Source: a bacterium (GTDB taxonomy: Bacteria > UBP14 > UBA6098 > 4484-93). From it: a stretch of DNA of 64,000 nt. Below the pieces are notes generated by a model, which worked only from the letters and a program-made list of their open reading frames with translations, searched no databases and had not been told where the DNA came from. The stretch lies in contig JAGGUN010000005.1 in assembly GCA_021158465.1 (NCBI GenBank), forward strand, positions 1 to 64,000, in the 5' to 3' direction. Below, piece by piece: positions 41,882-49,959 of this stretch. A program made the translations under genes and the position numbers. Each line of letters opens with the position of its first letter. Position 1 is the first letter of the stretch.

Positions 41882-43246
41882 TTACAGGATATAGTTACTC
41901 AGATCCTTGTTGGATATTATTGCCGACAGTTTCTTCTTCACCATAGATTTTCGGATGACAACCTCTTTATTTTTATACTTATCCAGAGAGAACATAACAT
42001 CCTCCAGCAGGGCAGAAAGTACTGTATGGAGGCGTCTCGCTCCTGTGTCTTCCATCTGTGAGTTTGCCAGTGCTGCGAAATGAGCTATCTCCTTTATTGC
42101 TGCTCGGGTAAAGCGGAGTTTAGCGCCTTCAGATGCCACGAGTGCCTGGTACTGTTTGACCAAAGCGTTTTCTGGCTCTGTTAGGATGCGTCTGAAATCC
42201 TCTTCTGTAAGGCTATCCAATTCCACTCGGATAGGTAAGCGTCCCTGCAGTTCTGGTACAAGGTCTGATGGCTTGCAGTTTGAGAATGCGCCTGCAGAGA
42301 TGAAAAGGATATGGTCGGTTCGGACGATGCCGTACTTAGTCATAACATTGCATCCTTCGATGAGTGGAAGCAGGTCTCTTTGGACACCCTCGCGGGAAAC
42401 ATCTGGTCCCGATGTTGTGCCTTTCCCAACGATTTTGTCTATCTCGTCGATAAAGATGATTCCGGAGTTTTCAACGCGCTCCTTTGCGGTAGCTATTATC
42501 TGGTCCATATCGAGCATACGGTTTATCTCTTCCTGCAGGAATATATTGCGTGCTTCTGCGACGGTAGTTTTTCTTCTTTTCTTCTTTGTTGGGAAAATCC
42601 CTGAGAACATTTCTTGCAGGTTAACTCCGATGGTGTCGCCGGCTATGGGAGCGATCACCTCCATCACGGGGAAGAGCTCTTCAGTTGCATCTATCTCGAT
42701 GACACGGTCCTCGAGCAATCCCGCTTCCAGCTGTCTTTTTATCTTGTTTCGGTTATTTCGCCAGCGTTCCTCCTGTTCAACCAACTCTGGCGAGTAGTAT
42801 TCACCACCCTGTTTCTTTCGTCTCGGCTTTGGAGGGAGAAGGCAATCAAGGAGCCTTGCATTTGCTATCTCCAAAGCCTTTGGCATCACCTCCTTGCTCT
42901 TTTCCTGCTTAACCATACTAACTGCCAGGTCCATAAGGTCCCGGACCATAGATTCCACATCTCTGCCGACATAGCCGACCTCTGTGAATTTGGAGGCTTC
43001 TACTTTGACAAATGGTGCACCTGCGAGGTTCGCCAGTCTTCTGGCGATTTCTGTTTTGCCGACTCCTGTGGGACCGATCATAAGGATGTTGTTTGGCATA
43101 ATCTCGTCCCTGAGGGGTCCTTTGACCCTTTGTCGGCGCCAGCGGTTACGCAGGGCAATAGCAACAGCACGCTTTGCCTTCTTTTGCCCGACTATATAGC
43201 GGTCAAGTTCCTTGACGATCTTCTCGGGCACCAATTCCTCATTCAT
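41882..43246 (-). CDS. hslU: HslU ATPase subunit of the HslUV protease
   Basis: A 454-residue AAA+ unfoldase. The N-terminal DRYIVGQKKAKRAVAIALRNRWRR (split as YIVGQKKAKRAV and IALRNRWRR), Walker A GPTGVGKTEIARRLA, the GYVGRDVE pore motif, Walker B IIFIDEIDKI, sensor regions, and the C-terminal LSNYIL are canonical. The I-domain lies between about 105 and 240. It hands unfolded substrates to HslV. I place the start at ATG 43246, where GAGGTG sits just upstream; a GTG 6 bases earlier falls inside that site. The hslV stop is 7 bases upstream. Confidence 0.96.
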   Translation of the reverse strand: MNEELVPEKIVKELDRYIVGQKKAKRAVAIALRNRWRRQRVKGPLRDEIMPNNILMIGPTGVGKTEIARRLANLAGAPFVKVEASKFTEVGYVGRDVESMVRDLMDLAVSMVKQEKSKEVMPKALEIANARLLDCLLPPKPRRKKQGGEYYSPELVEQEERWRNNRNKIKRQLEAGLLEDRVIEIDATEELFPVMEVIAPIAGDTIGVNLQEMFSGIFPTKKKRRKTTVAEARNIFLQEEINRMLDMDQIIATAKERVENSGIIFIDEIDKIVGKGTTSGPDVSREGVQRDLLPLIEGCNVMTKYGIVRTDHILFISAGAFSNCKPSDLVPELQGRLPIRVELDSLTEEDFRRILTEPENALVKQYQALVASEGAKLRFTRAAIKEIAHFAALANSQMEDTGARRLHTVLSALLEDVMFSLDKYKNKEVVIRKSMVKKKLSAIISNKDLSNYIL

Positions 43247-43253
43247 ACTCACC

Positions 43254-43787
43254 TCACAGTGTTAGGACCTTGATATTAGAGTTGGTATACACACATATCT
43301 TCGATGCTATCTCGAGTGCAAGCCTTGCGATCTCGGTTGCTTTCAAGGAGGTAGCTGTCTCGATGAGTGCGAGTGCTGCTGCTCTGGCGTATGCTCCGCC
43401 CGAGCCGATACCAACCACCGGCTCATCAGGTTCAACAACATCACCTGTGCCTGATATCACAAGCGACTTCTCCTTGTCCATAACGAGGAGCATTGCCTCG
43501 AGCCGTCTGAGATATTTATCCGTTCTCCACTCCTTGGCAAGTTCAATCGCTGATTTCTCCAGCTTTCCCTTGAAGGCTTCGAGCCTGGTCTCAAACCGCT
43601 CGAGCAGTGTAAAGGAATCGGCGGCAGAGCCTGCGAAACCGGCAAGTATCGTATCGTTATACAGTTTGCGAATCTTCAACCCGCTTGATTTCAGGACAGT
43701 ATCTCCAAGGGTTACCTGCCCATCTCCCGCAATAGCGACCTCTCCGCCATAACGGACGCCGAGTATTGTTGTCCCTTTAATATCCAT
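43254..43787 (-). CDS. hslV: HslV protease subunit
   Basis: A 177-residue Ntn-hydrolase beta-type proteasome subunit. The precursor starts [13 protein letters not shown], so cleavage before Thr6 (the first Thr of TTILGVR) frees the catalytic threonine. The [27 protein letters not shown] and [11 protein letters not shown] segments are standard. With HslU it forms the bacterial proteasome-like complex. I set the start at ATG 43787, which follows GGGAGAT; a longer frame back to 43886 would only add poorly conserved residues inside xerC. Gap to xerC is 10 bases. Confidence 0.96.
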   Translation of the reverse strand: MDIKGTTILGVRYGGEVAIAGDGQVTLGDTVLKSSGLKIRKLYNDTILAGFAGSAADSFTLLERFETRLEAFKGKLEKSAIELAKEWRTDKYLRRLEAMLLVMDKEKSLVISGTGDVVEPDEPVVGIGSGGAYARAAALALIETATSLKATEIARLALEIASKICVYTNSNIKVLTL

Positions 43788-43797
43788 CCATCTCCCT

Positions 43798-44706
43798 TCA
43801 AGAATGTGGATGAGCCTTTTTGTAGACCTCCTTGAGATGTGCGAGGTCAAGATGCGTGTAGATCTGTGTCGTCGAGAGGGAGGCATGCCCCAGAAGCTCT
43901 TTTATAGCAACAAGTGATGCGCCCTGCTCGAGCATATGGGTCGCGAATGTATGCCTGAGACTGTGTGGGGTAGCCTCTTTATCCGTTGCCAGGGAAAGAT
44001 ATTTCTCCACTATCCGACGGATACTTCTCACCTCCAAAGGATGCCCTCTCCTGCTCAGGAAGAGATGGTCTATATCCTCGCTGTGGGCAAGCTCCCCTCT
44101 GACGGAGAGATAGTTTTCCAGCGCGCTGCGCAGCTCTCGTCCTACCGGCACAAACCTCTGCTTTTTCCCCTTCCCTATAACCTTTATCTCACCTGCTGAG
44201 AGGTCTACATCCTTGAGCGTTAAGCCTGCCACCTCAGAGATGCGCATCCCTGTGTCGTAGAGCAGCTCAAGAATTGCCCTATCTCGCCTGCCAGCTGGGG
44301 TATCCTCGAACTCAATTGAAAGCAGGGAAAATATCTCAGGTAGTGAAAGGATGGTTGGCAGTCTTTTCTCACCCCTTGGAATGTCGATGTATGCTGCGTA
44401 GTTGACTTCAATCACACCGTTCTGGCACAGGAATTTCCCGAAGGATGAGAGCGCTGCCTTTTTCCTCACAAGCGTTGCTGCAGAATACCCAGTGCGGTAT
44501 AGGGAGAAGAAATAGTGCCTCAGAGCAACAATATCTACATCCGATGGATAGATAGTATCGGTCTCAAGCTCAGCCTTCATAAACTCAACGAACTGGCGGA
44601 GATCGGTCTCATACCCTCTAACTGTCTCGGCGGAATATCCCCTATTCTTCCTAATGTGAAGGAGGAACTCCACGAGATAATCCTCGATGTTCATCTCTTT
44701 ACACAT
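43798..44706 (-). CDS. xerC: Tyrosine recombinase XerC-like
   Basis: A recombinase of about 302 residues. The N-terminal SAM-like domain ([15 protein letters not shown]) precedes a catalytic domain with Arg in [12 protein letters not shown], Lys in [37 protein letters not shown], and the nucleophile Tyr in QIYTHLD. It sits between topA and hslV, the classic topA-xerC-hslVU order known in many bacteria, which supports the XerC name. The start may be ATG 44706 or ATG 44694 (MNIEDYL); a TTG at 44712 is also open. It works with the XerD at 30922 in chromosome dimer resolution. Confidence 0.9.
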   Translation of the reverse strand: MCKEMNIEDYLVEFLLHIRKNRGYSAETVRGYETDLRQFVEFMKAELETDTIYPSDVDIVALRHYFFSLYRTGYSAATLVRKKAALSSFGKFLCQNGVIEVNYAAYIDIPRGEKRLPTILSLPEIFSLLSIEFEDTPAGRRDRAILELLYDTGMRISEVAGLTLKDVDLSAGEIKVIGKGKKQRFVPVGRELRSALENYLSVRGELAHSEDIDHLFLSRRGHPLEVRSIRRIVEKYLSLATDKEATPHSLRHTFATHMLEQGASLVAIKELLGHASLSTTQIYTHLDLAHLKEVYKKAHPHS

Positions 44707-44724
44707 AGGCAAAGGGGGAAAGGG

Positions 44725-46785
44725 TTATTCTTTCATCTCTTCCGTGTATGAGCAGACTGTACAATAGATTTCTTTCTTGCCCCTTCTGACAAACCTTGTT
44801 GGTGCGCCGCATTTCGGACAGGGAGAAGAGATTGGTGTATCCCAGGATGCGAAGCTACACTTAGGGTAGTTGGAGCATCCGTAAAATTTTCTACCTCTTT
44901 TCGTCATCCTCTCTACGAGGTATCCGTCGCAACCTTCATAAGGGCAGCGGATTTCCGTGGTTATAGGTTCAGAGTATTTACATCTTGGAAAGTTGGAACA
45001 AGCAAGGAACTTCCCGTATCTGCCCATCTTGATCACCATCGGGGCACCACACTTCGGGCATCTCTTTTCGGTGGTCTTGGTTAGCTTGCTCTTGAACTCG
45101 GCGATTGTCTTCTTAGCCTGGTCGATGAGTTCCTCCAGCTCCTCGTAAAAATCGGAGAGGACACCCACCCAGTTGGCTTTTCCTTCTTCAATCTTATCGA
45201 GCTTACTCTCCAGCTCGGCGGTGAACCCAACATCAAATATCTGCTCGAACCTACCGGACAAAAACTCATTCACAATCCGTCCTATCTCAGTAGGAACAAG
45301 GGTCTTATCCCTCTTGACAACATATTTTCTGGCAAAGAGAGTAGAGATAATCTGTGCGTATGTGCTTGGTCGTCCTATTCCATCGGCTTCGAGCTGTTTC
45401 ACGAGCGTTCCCTCGGAGAATCTGGGCGGAGGCTTGGTAAAGTTCTGCTTGGGGGAAATCTTCTTCGGAGAGATTAACATCCCCTCGGAAAGCTCTGGAA
45501 GGTGATAGCCCTTCTCCTTCTCCCCGTTGCGGTCTGGAAAGACGCGCAAGAACCCGTCGAACACAAGGGTTTGCTCATCGGAAACAAACAGATACCCATT
45601 GGATGCTATCTCTACCTTAGTTGTGTCGTAGACCGCGTCTGACATCTGGGAGGCGAGGAACCTACGATATATGAGGTCGTATAGCTTATACTGGTCAACG
45701 GTAAGATACTCTCTTATCTTCTCGGGTGTAAGAGAGAGGTCAGTTGGTCTTATCGCCTCATGGGCATCCTGCGAGAGGTTCTTGTTTTTGAACCTCCTGG
45801 GGGAGGAATAGTCCGAGCCAAAATTGTCTGTGATATACCTCTTAGCAGCGGCTATAGCAGATTCAGCAAGTCTCACTGAGTCGGTTCTCATATATGTAAT
45901 AAGTCCCACTGGACCAGCTTCACCCAGTTCAACCCCCTCGTAGAGGGATTGGGCGGTTCTCATCGTTCTCAAGGTAGAGAAACCGAGTCTTTTTGCTGCC
46001 TCGAGTTGCATCGTCGATGTAATAAACGGTGGAGACGGGGACCTCCTCTTTCTTTTCTTTACAACCTTCTGAACGGAGAACTGGCTCGAACGGAGCTTTT
46101 TTATGTGCTCATTGACCTCCTTCTCGTTGGGTATACGCTGTTTTTTCCCGTTTATCTTCTCAAGCTTTGCGGAGAACTCTATATTGTTTTTGACAAAAGT
46201 AGCAGTTATCGTCCAGTACTCTTCAGGCACAAAAGATTGGATTTGCTCCTCCCGCTCGCAGACAAGTCTCAGCGCAACGGACTGGACGCGTCCTGCTGAC
46301 AAGCCGCCGTAGATAGCCTTCCATAGAAGAGGGGATACCTCATATCCAACGAGCCTATCGAGTATTCGTCTTGCCTGCTGAGCATTGACTTTGTGTATGT
46401 CGAGTGTTGTTGGGTGGCTTATTCCAGCGAGAACAGCCCGCTTGGTTATCTCGTTGAAGAGGACACGATAGATATTTTTCCCTTTACTGTCGATGAACCT
46501 TGATATATGCCAGGCTATCGCTTCTCCTTCTCTATCGGGGTCTGATGCGAGGAAGATGTTGTCTGCATCACGAGCCAGCCGTTTTATCTCCTCGATAAAC
46601 TTTTCCTTACCAGGGATAATCTCGTACTTCGGCTTGAAGTTGTTTTTGACATCGACGGCAAGCTCCTTCTTGGGTAGGTCAACTATATGCCCGGCGGATG
46701 CCACAACGGTAAAATCCTCGGTTAGGTAGCGCCTGAGTGTCCGGCACTTAGTCGGCGATTCCACTATGACGAGGTTTTTTGCCAT
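44725..46785 (-). CDS. topA: DNA topoisomerase I
   Basis: A 686-residue type IA topoisomerase that relaxes negative supercoils. The TOPRIM domain starts LVIVESPTKCRTLRRYL and contains ASDPDREGEAIAWH. The catalytic tyrosine is in GLITYMRTDS. The C-terminus carries three zinc-ribbon units: CPKCGAPMVIKMGRYGKFLAC with CSNFPRC, CPYEGCDGYLVERM with CSNYPKC, and CPKCGAPTRFVRRGKKEIYC with TVC. One odd point is that ESPTKCRTL has Cys in place of the more common Ala in ESPTKAKTI. It lies between rpoZ and xerC; the gap to rpoZ is 6 bases. Confidence 0.97.
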   Translation of the reverse strand: MAKNLVIVESPTKCRTLRRYLTEDFTVVASAGHIVDLPKKELAVDVKNNFKPKYEIIPGKEKFIEEIKRLARDADNIFLASDPDREGEAIAWHISRFIDSKGKNIYRVLFNEITKRAVLAGISHPTTLDIHKVNAQQARRILDRLVGYEVSPLLWKAIYGGLSAGRVQSVALRLVCEREEQIQSFVPEEYWTITATFVKNNIEFSAKLEKINGKKQRIPNEKEVNEHIKKLRSSQFSVQKVVKKRKRRSPSPPFITSTMQLEAAKRLGFSTLRTMRTAQSLYEGVELGEAGPVGLITYMRTDSVRLAESAIAAAKRYITDNFGSDYSSPRRFKNKNLSQDAHEAIRPTDLSLTPEKIREYLTVDQYKLYDLIYRRFLASQMSDAVYDTTKVEIASNGYLFVSDEQTLVFDGFLRVFPDRNGEKEKGYHLPELSEGMLISPKKISPKQNFTKPPPRFSEGTLVKQLEADGIGRPSTYAQIISTLFARKYVVKRDKTLVPTEIGRIVNEFLSGRFEQIFDVGFTAELESKLDKIEEGKANWVGVLSDFYEELEELIDQAKKTIAEFKSKLTKTTEKRCPKCGAPMVIKMGRYGKFLACSNFPRCKYSEPITTEIRCPYEGCDGYLVERMTKRGRKFYGCSNYPKCSFASWDTPISSPCPKCGAPTRFVRRGKKEIYCTVCSYTEEMKE

Positions 46786-46791
46786 AATTTC

Positions 46792-47070
46792 TTAAAGCAC
46801 CGTCTTTCCAGCTTTCGGAGGAGTTTCTTCCAAGGAAGAGCTCGCTTTGTAGACTTCCTCTGTCCGCTCGTAGGTAATGCTCCCATCGATCAGTCCCTTG
46901 ATAGCCTTGATAGTATCCTTCTCTTTGGTTATTGCTTTGCGCTCCATCTGCTGTTCAAGCGCCACTCTCTTCTCCGTAATCTGTCTTGCCCGCCTCGCAA
47001 GAAGTATTACTATCTCGAAGCGGTTAAGATCCCCCCTTACCTCATCTATCTTTCTCTCTATCTCATACAT
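46792..47070 (-). CDS. rpoZ: RNA polymerase omega subunit
   Basis: A 92-residue protein. The core NRFEIVILLARRARQI matches the omega/RpoZ signature (N-x-x-E-x-V-x-x-A-x-R-A-R-Q), followed by VALEQQM, KAITKEKDTIKAIKG and a Ser/Glu/Pro tail. Omega stabilises the beta' subunit. Its start overlaps the gmk end by 8 bases, and the gmk-rpoZ order is common in bacteria and supports the call. The N-terminal ~10 residues are longer than in E. coli. Confidence 0.88.
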   Translation of the reverse strand: MYEIERKIDEVRGDLNRFEIVILLARRARQITEKRVALEQQMERKAITKEKDTIKAIKGLIDGSITYERTEEVYKASSSLEETPPKAGKTVL

Positions 47071-47716
47071 TGTCTCTACCCCCTTTGGGAAAGAACGCTT
47101 GGAATTTCTCTATACGAGAGGTTCTTGATTTCTCGGCGAATATTATCTTTTCGATATCCGAGACTGCCTGAGGAACGGTTTCATTGAAGACAAAATAATC
47201 ATAGCTGTGGAGAAATTGCAACTCCTTATCTGCGGATGCGAGACGGTTTCTTATCTCATCAGGAGAATCCTTCCCTCTCGATATTATCCTATTGCGGAGC
47301 GCCTCGTAGGAAGGTGGTAGAAGATACAACAGAACGGTATGATCAGGGAAAGCTTTCTTTATAGAGTGTCCACCGGCAAAATCGATATCGAATACCATCG
47401 TCTTCCCGGACCGGAGTGCTTCTTTAATCCCGTTCGCCGGTGTACCGTACAGGTTTCCATAAATTTCCGTGTGTTCGACAAAGTATCCTTGAGAAAGCTT
47501 CTGGAGAAACTCATCCTTGCTTATGAAATAATAATCCCTGCCGTCCTTCTCGCCAGGTCTGGGAGCTCTGGTGGTTGCAGAAATGGACAATATAAATTCT
47601 GGGTGTCTATCCGTGAGCGCCCTGCAGATAGTAGTCTTACCTGTTCCTGAGGGGGCTGAGATGACCAAAAGAAGCCCCTCTTCCTTAACACTTACCACCA
47701 CACCTCTATTATTCAT
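47063..47716 (-). CDS. gmk: Guanylate kinase
   Basis: A 217-residue GMP kinase. P-loop SAPSGTGKTTICRAL, the GMP-binding SATTRAPRPGEKDGRDYYF (split as SATTRAPRPGE and DGRDYYF), FVEHTEIYGNLYGTP, and VFDIDFAGG are canonical. It makes GDP from GMP. The upstream ATG at 47716 agrees with a promoter whose start point would be near 47744; a frame running further to 47791 would start within that promoter. Ribosome binding is weak. It is followed by rpoZ with an 8-base overlap and preceded by yicC with an 84-base gap. Confidence 0.95.
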   Translation of the reverse strand: MNNRGVVVSVKEEGLLLVISAPSGTGKTTICRALTDRHPEFILSISATTRAPRPGEKDGRDYYFISKDEFLQKLSQGYFVEHTEIYGNLYGTPANGIKEALRSGKTMVFDIDFAGGHSIKKAFPDHTVLLYLLPPSYEALRNRIISRGKDSPDEIRNRLASADKELQFLHSYDYFVFNETVPQAVSDIEKIIFAEKSRTSRIEKFQAFFPKGGRDNV

Positions 47717-47750
47717 AACGGGTTTCTCATCGAGGCGATTTCGACGAACA

Positions 47751-47778
47751 AATATATCCAAAAACGAGAAAATGTCAA
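47751..47778 (-). promoter_or_regulatory. Sigma70-like promoter for gmk-rpoZ-topA
   Basis: Minus-strand TTGACA (47778-47773), 16 bases, TATATT (47756-47751). It is internal to a longer minus-strand run and gives gmk and its followers an independent start. Confidence 0.7.
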
Positions 47779-47800
47779 AGTTTATTTTCACAGGTGAAAA

Positions 47801-48685
47801 TCATTCAACATTCTGGACCTGTTCACGGAGCTGCTCAAGCACAGCGCGCATCGAGATGGTCTCGTCTATTATCTCCTGCTGACTACTTTTCGCAGCAATA
47901 GTTGTTGCTTCTCTGTGCAATTCCTGTAGAAGGAAGTTTAGTCTTCGACCGACCGGCTCATCACATAGAAGAAGCTTCCGCATCTGAGATATATGGCTTT
48001 TAAACCGAACTATCTCCTCCTTTATATCCAACTTCTGGAGTAAAAGGAGCATCGCCGAACCTATCTTCTCCTCATAAGCAGATGTATCTGAGAACAATTC
48101 TTTTGCGTCCCTGCGAAGCTTTTTCAGAACAAGTTCCCTTACCACCCCTTCCGAGACCCTCTCTATCCGCTCGATGGATGATGAGAGCCTGTCTATACCC
48201 GCTTCAATCTGGGCTGAAAGGTTTTTCCCTTCTTCTTTTTTCATCCTGTCGAGCTCCTCAAAAGCCTCAACAAGCGAGCGATAGACAGGTTCCCATACCA
48301 CCTCATCGAGTGAGCTACTCCTATCGAGCCTGACAACATCTGGGAAAGCGGTCAAGATATTAACCTTCACATCATCGGGGAGGGGATCTTTCCCCAGAAC
48401 GCTTTTAAATACCTTTTCATACTCTCTAAAAAGAGGCATATCGAGTGTCGGTGAGACAAGTGCCCTCATACTGACAGGGGTAATCCTGATAACGACTGTT
48501 ATCCTCCCCCTTGATACCTTCTCGCGGATAAGCATATCTACCTTGTGCTCCATCTCTTGGAAGCGGGATGGGAGCTTCACGGAGATGCTCAAGAAACGGC
48601 TATTAAACGAGCTAACGGTCGTTTCAACAAATATCTCGTTCGCCTCAAAAGAGGCGCTACCAAACCCTGTAAGGCTTTTTATCAT
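47801..48685 (-). CDS. yicC: YicC-family endoribonuclease
   Basis: A 294-residue protein with the YicC N-terminal start MIKSLTGFGSA, then VSSFNSRFLSISVKLP and the RGRITVVIR strand, and the DUF1732 C-terminal end with EEIVRFKSHISQ, PVGRRLNFLLQELHREATTIAAKS (split as PVGRRLNFLLQEL and EATTIAAKS). YicC proteins are endoribonucleases that take part in sRNA turnover. It precedes gmk, the usual order. Its ATG overlaps the stop of the exosortase-linked membrane protein (ATGA), so this housekeeping gene is coupled to an envelope module. Confidence 0.93.
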   Translation of the reverse strand: MIKSLTGFGSASFEANEIFVETTVSSFNSRFLSISVKLPSRFQEMEHKVDMLIREKVSRGRITVVIRITPVSMRALVSPTLDMPLFREYEKVFKSVLGKDPLPDDVKVNILTAFPDVVRLDRSSSLDEVVWEPVYRSLVEAFEELDRMKKEEGKNLSAQIEAGIDRLSSSIERIERVSEGVVRELVLKKLRRDAKELFSDTSAYEEKIGSAMLLLLQKLDIKEEIVRFKSHISQMRKLLLCDEPVGRRLNFLLQELHREATTIAAKSSQQEIIDETISMRAVLEQLREQVQNVE

Positions 48686-49188
48686 TCAAACATCCTATCG
48701 AAGCTTATCTCTCTACCTGCAAAGAACATCCACAGGAAGAACGGCAGGAAAGCAAGGAGTAGTGCATCGATAAACACCTTTATCCCCTCGAGGGTGGACG
48801 AGCCGCTCTCGACGAAAAGGATAATAACCGATAGCGCAACTATATGGAAGATGATAAGTATTCCAAACCCGAGCAGGGCATCCCTTAACCTTTTGTTCCA
48901 GCGTATACTTTTTGATGCAACAAGCAACGCCCAGAACGGGATAATATTCGCCACAACCGGGTTTGCTGAAACGGAGAAATCCGCTCTCATACTGTATGAA
49001 CGAACGAAAAGTTCACCCGCGCGTGTGAAAAGATATTCAAGCCTCCCACGTGAGAAAACATCAGAGAACCAGACAGAAACCCTCCCTACAACAGATATAT
49101 AGGCATCCCTTACGAAAAACCAGAGAAGAAACAGGACAATAGCGGAGGCGAAAAATCTTACAAGGAACAGGAGTTTATCTTTTAGCAC
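48682..49188 (-). CDS. Polytopic membrane protein linked to the exosortase
   Basis: A 168-residue protein with about four transmembrane helices: residues ~7-27 (FLVRFFASAIVLFLLWFF), ~75-90 (NPVVANIIPFWALLVAS), ~103-125 (ALLGFGILIIFHIVALSVIIL) and ~138-156. A soluble loop of ~45 residues (SDVFSRGRLEYLFTRAGE) faces one side. I do not recognise a family from motifs. Exosortase loci often hold a small partner membrane protein (for example with XrtF and XrtH), and the position supports such a role. It starts at GTG, overlapping the exosortase end by 14 bases, and its stop overlaps the yicC ATG. Confidence 0.75.
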   Translation of the reverse strand: MLKDKLLFLVRFFASAIVLFLLWFFVRDAYISVVGRVSVWFSDVFSRGRLEYLFTRAGELFVRSYSMRADFSVSANPVVANIIPFWALLVASKSIRWNKRLRDALLGFGILIIFHIVALSVIILFVESGSSTLEGIKVFIDALLLAFLPFFLWMFFAGREISFDRMFE

Positions 49189-49708
49189 GCTCCACCACCC
49201 TGTCTATCCATAGCACCCAAAGTAGCAGAACGACCACGATAAATGTTATCTGCCAGAGGTATTCGTGAACAAAATCAAAGACCGGCCGGGAGAAGTACTC
49301 ACCAATCACCGCAAGGAGGACAAGCCTTACAATATTCAGGATAAATACAGCTGGGAGACCGACTATATGCCCCAAGAGCTTGTGCCACCCGCGAGAGGGG
49401 TAAGCAAGAATCGCTCCTGACAAGATAAAAAACGCGAACACCCCCGTGCATTCATACACAATCTCAAGGGAGATATGCTTTAGCTGAATCACTGCACCTG
49501 ATAGGGAAACAGAAAAGCCAAGAAGTTTGAGTACCCTAAAAAACAACCTTGCTGTGAAGCTAACTGGAGCAACCCTAAAAGATTCTGGAGGAAGGACATA
49601 GAGAAGAAGATACTCTGCAACGACAAAGAGTATCATAAAGATGAGGAAGCGTAGGACCAATGTTCGAGTCCCTCTCCCCCCCAGCTTTCTCCCTTTTTTA
49701 CTTGCCAT
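49175..49708 (-). CDS. Exosortase/archaeosortase family transpeptidase
   Basis: A 177-residue polytopic membrane protein (five to six helices) with the exosortase core: Cys87 in IVYECTGVFAF, Arg128 in FILNIVRLVLL, and His148 in FDFVHEYLWQ, in the correct order and spacing. Members cleave C-terminal sorting signals of secreted proteins and transfer them to an envelope acceptor. The short length fits stand-alone types such as XrtF/XrtH, not EpsH-type fusions. I start at ATG 49708; an in-frame TTG at 49753 lies within an upstream hairpin. No clear ribosome binding site is seen. Directly upstream is a 57-aa gene with a matching sorting signal; downstream is a small membrane protein. Confidence 0.87.
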   Translation of the reverse strand: MASKKGRKLGGRGTRTLVLRFLIFMILFVVAEYLLLYVLPPESFRVAPVSFTARLFFRVLKLLGFSVSLSGAVIQLKHISLEIVYECTGVFAFFILSGAILAYPSRGWHKLLGHIVGLPAVFILNIVRLVLLAVIGEYFSRPVFDFVHEYLWQITFIVVVLLLWVLWIDRVVERAKR

Positions 49709-49725
49709 ATGGGAGAGGTAGGAAA

Positions 49726-49749
49726 GGGGGAGCAAAAGAACACTCCCCC
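49726..49749 (-). terminator. Intercistronic hairpin between sorting substrate and exosortase
   Basis: Minus-strand GGGGGAG (49749-49743) pairs perfectly with CTCCCCC (49732-49726) around a 10-base loop, followed by TTTCCTACC. The short T-run makes it a partial terminator or an mRNA-stabilising hairpin that could keep substrate level above enzyme level. Confidence 0.55.
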
Positions 49750-49768
49750 ACAAGTCTACCGGATTTTC

Positions 49769-49942
49769 CTACTTTTTCCTCTTGATGAGTCGATAAACTC
49801 CGTAGCCAGCGGCACCGACAGCTATCAGGGGAATTGCCAACGGACCGATCGGAACACCGGACGGTCCGGAGGGTACGCCCTGAGCAAAGACTGCCGCCGA
49901 ACTCAGAAGAACCGCTCCAGCAGCTAAAACCGTCCTTAACAT
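49769..49942 (-). CDS. 57-aa putative exosortase substrate (signal peptide plus C-terminal sorting signal)
   Basis: A 57-residue protein with a strong ribosome binding site (AAGGAGG, 6-base gap). Residues 1-20 form a signal peptide (TVLAAGAVLLSSAAVFA), with likely cleavage before Gln21. Residues 21-31 are a Gly/Pro/Ser linker, QGVPSGPSGVP. Residues 30-57 form a sorting signal: VPIG motif, hydrophobic segment PLAIPLIAVGAAGYGVY, and a basic tail RLIKRKK. This is the tripartite design of exosortase substrates, and the VPI-G motif with a small mature part resembles, from memory, the PID-CTERM/VPIDGG class of Bacteroidota. The exosortase gene is the next one. The gene is 17 bases after the 439-aa secreted protein gene. 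It could otherwise be a plain single-pass small protein. Confidence 0.82.
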   Translation of the reverse strand: MLRTVLAAGAVLLSSAAVFAQGVPSGPSGVPIGPLAIPLIAVGAAGYGVYRLIKRKK

Positions 49943-49959
49943 TGCGAACCTCCTTGAAG

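Noticed and set aside
43788-43886. N-terminal extension of HslV
   Set aside because: HslV needs its catalytic Thr close to the start (MDIKGTTI). The extension overlaps xerC and would block simple maturation; ATG 43787 has a good ribosome binding site.
49709-49927. 72-codon plus-strand frame over the exosortase substrate
   Set aside because: It has no ribosome binding site and no protein-like pattern. The minus-strand 57-aa frame has a perfect AAGGAGG site, signal peptide and sorting signal.
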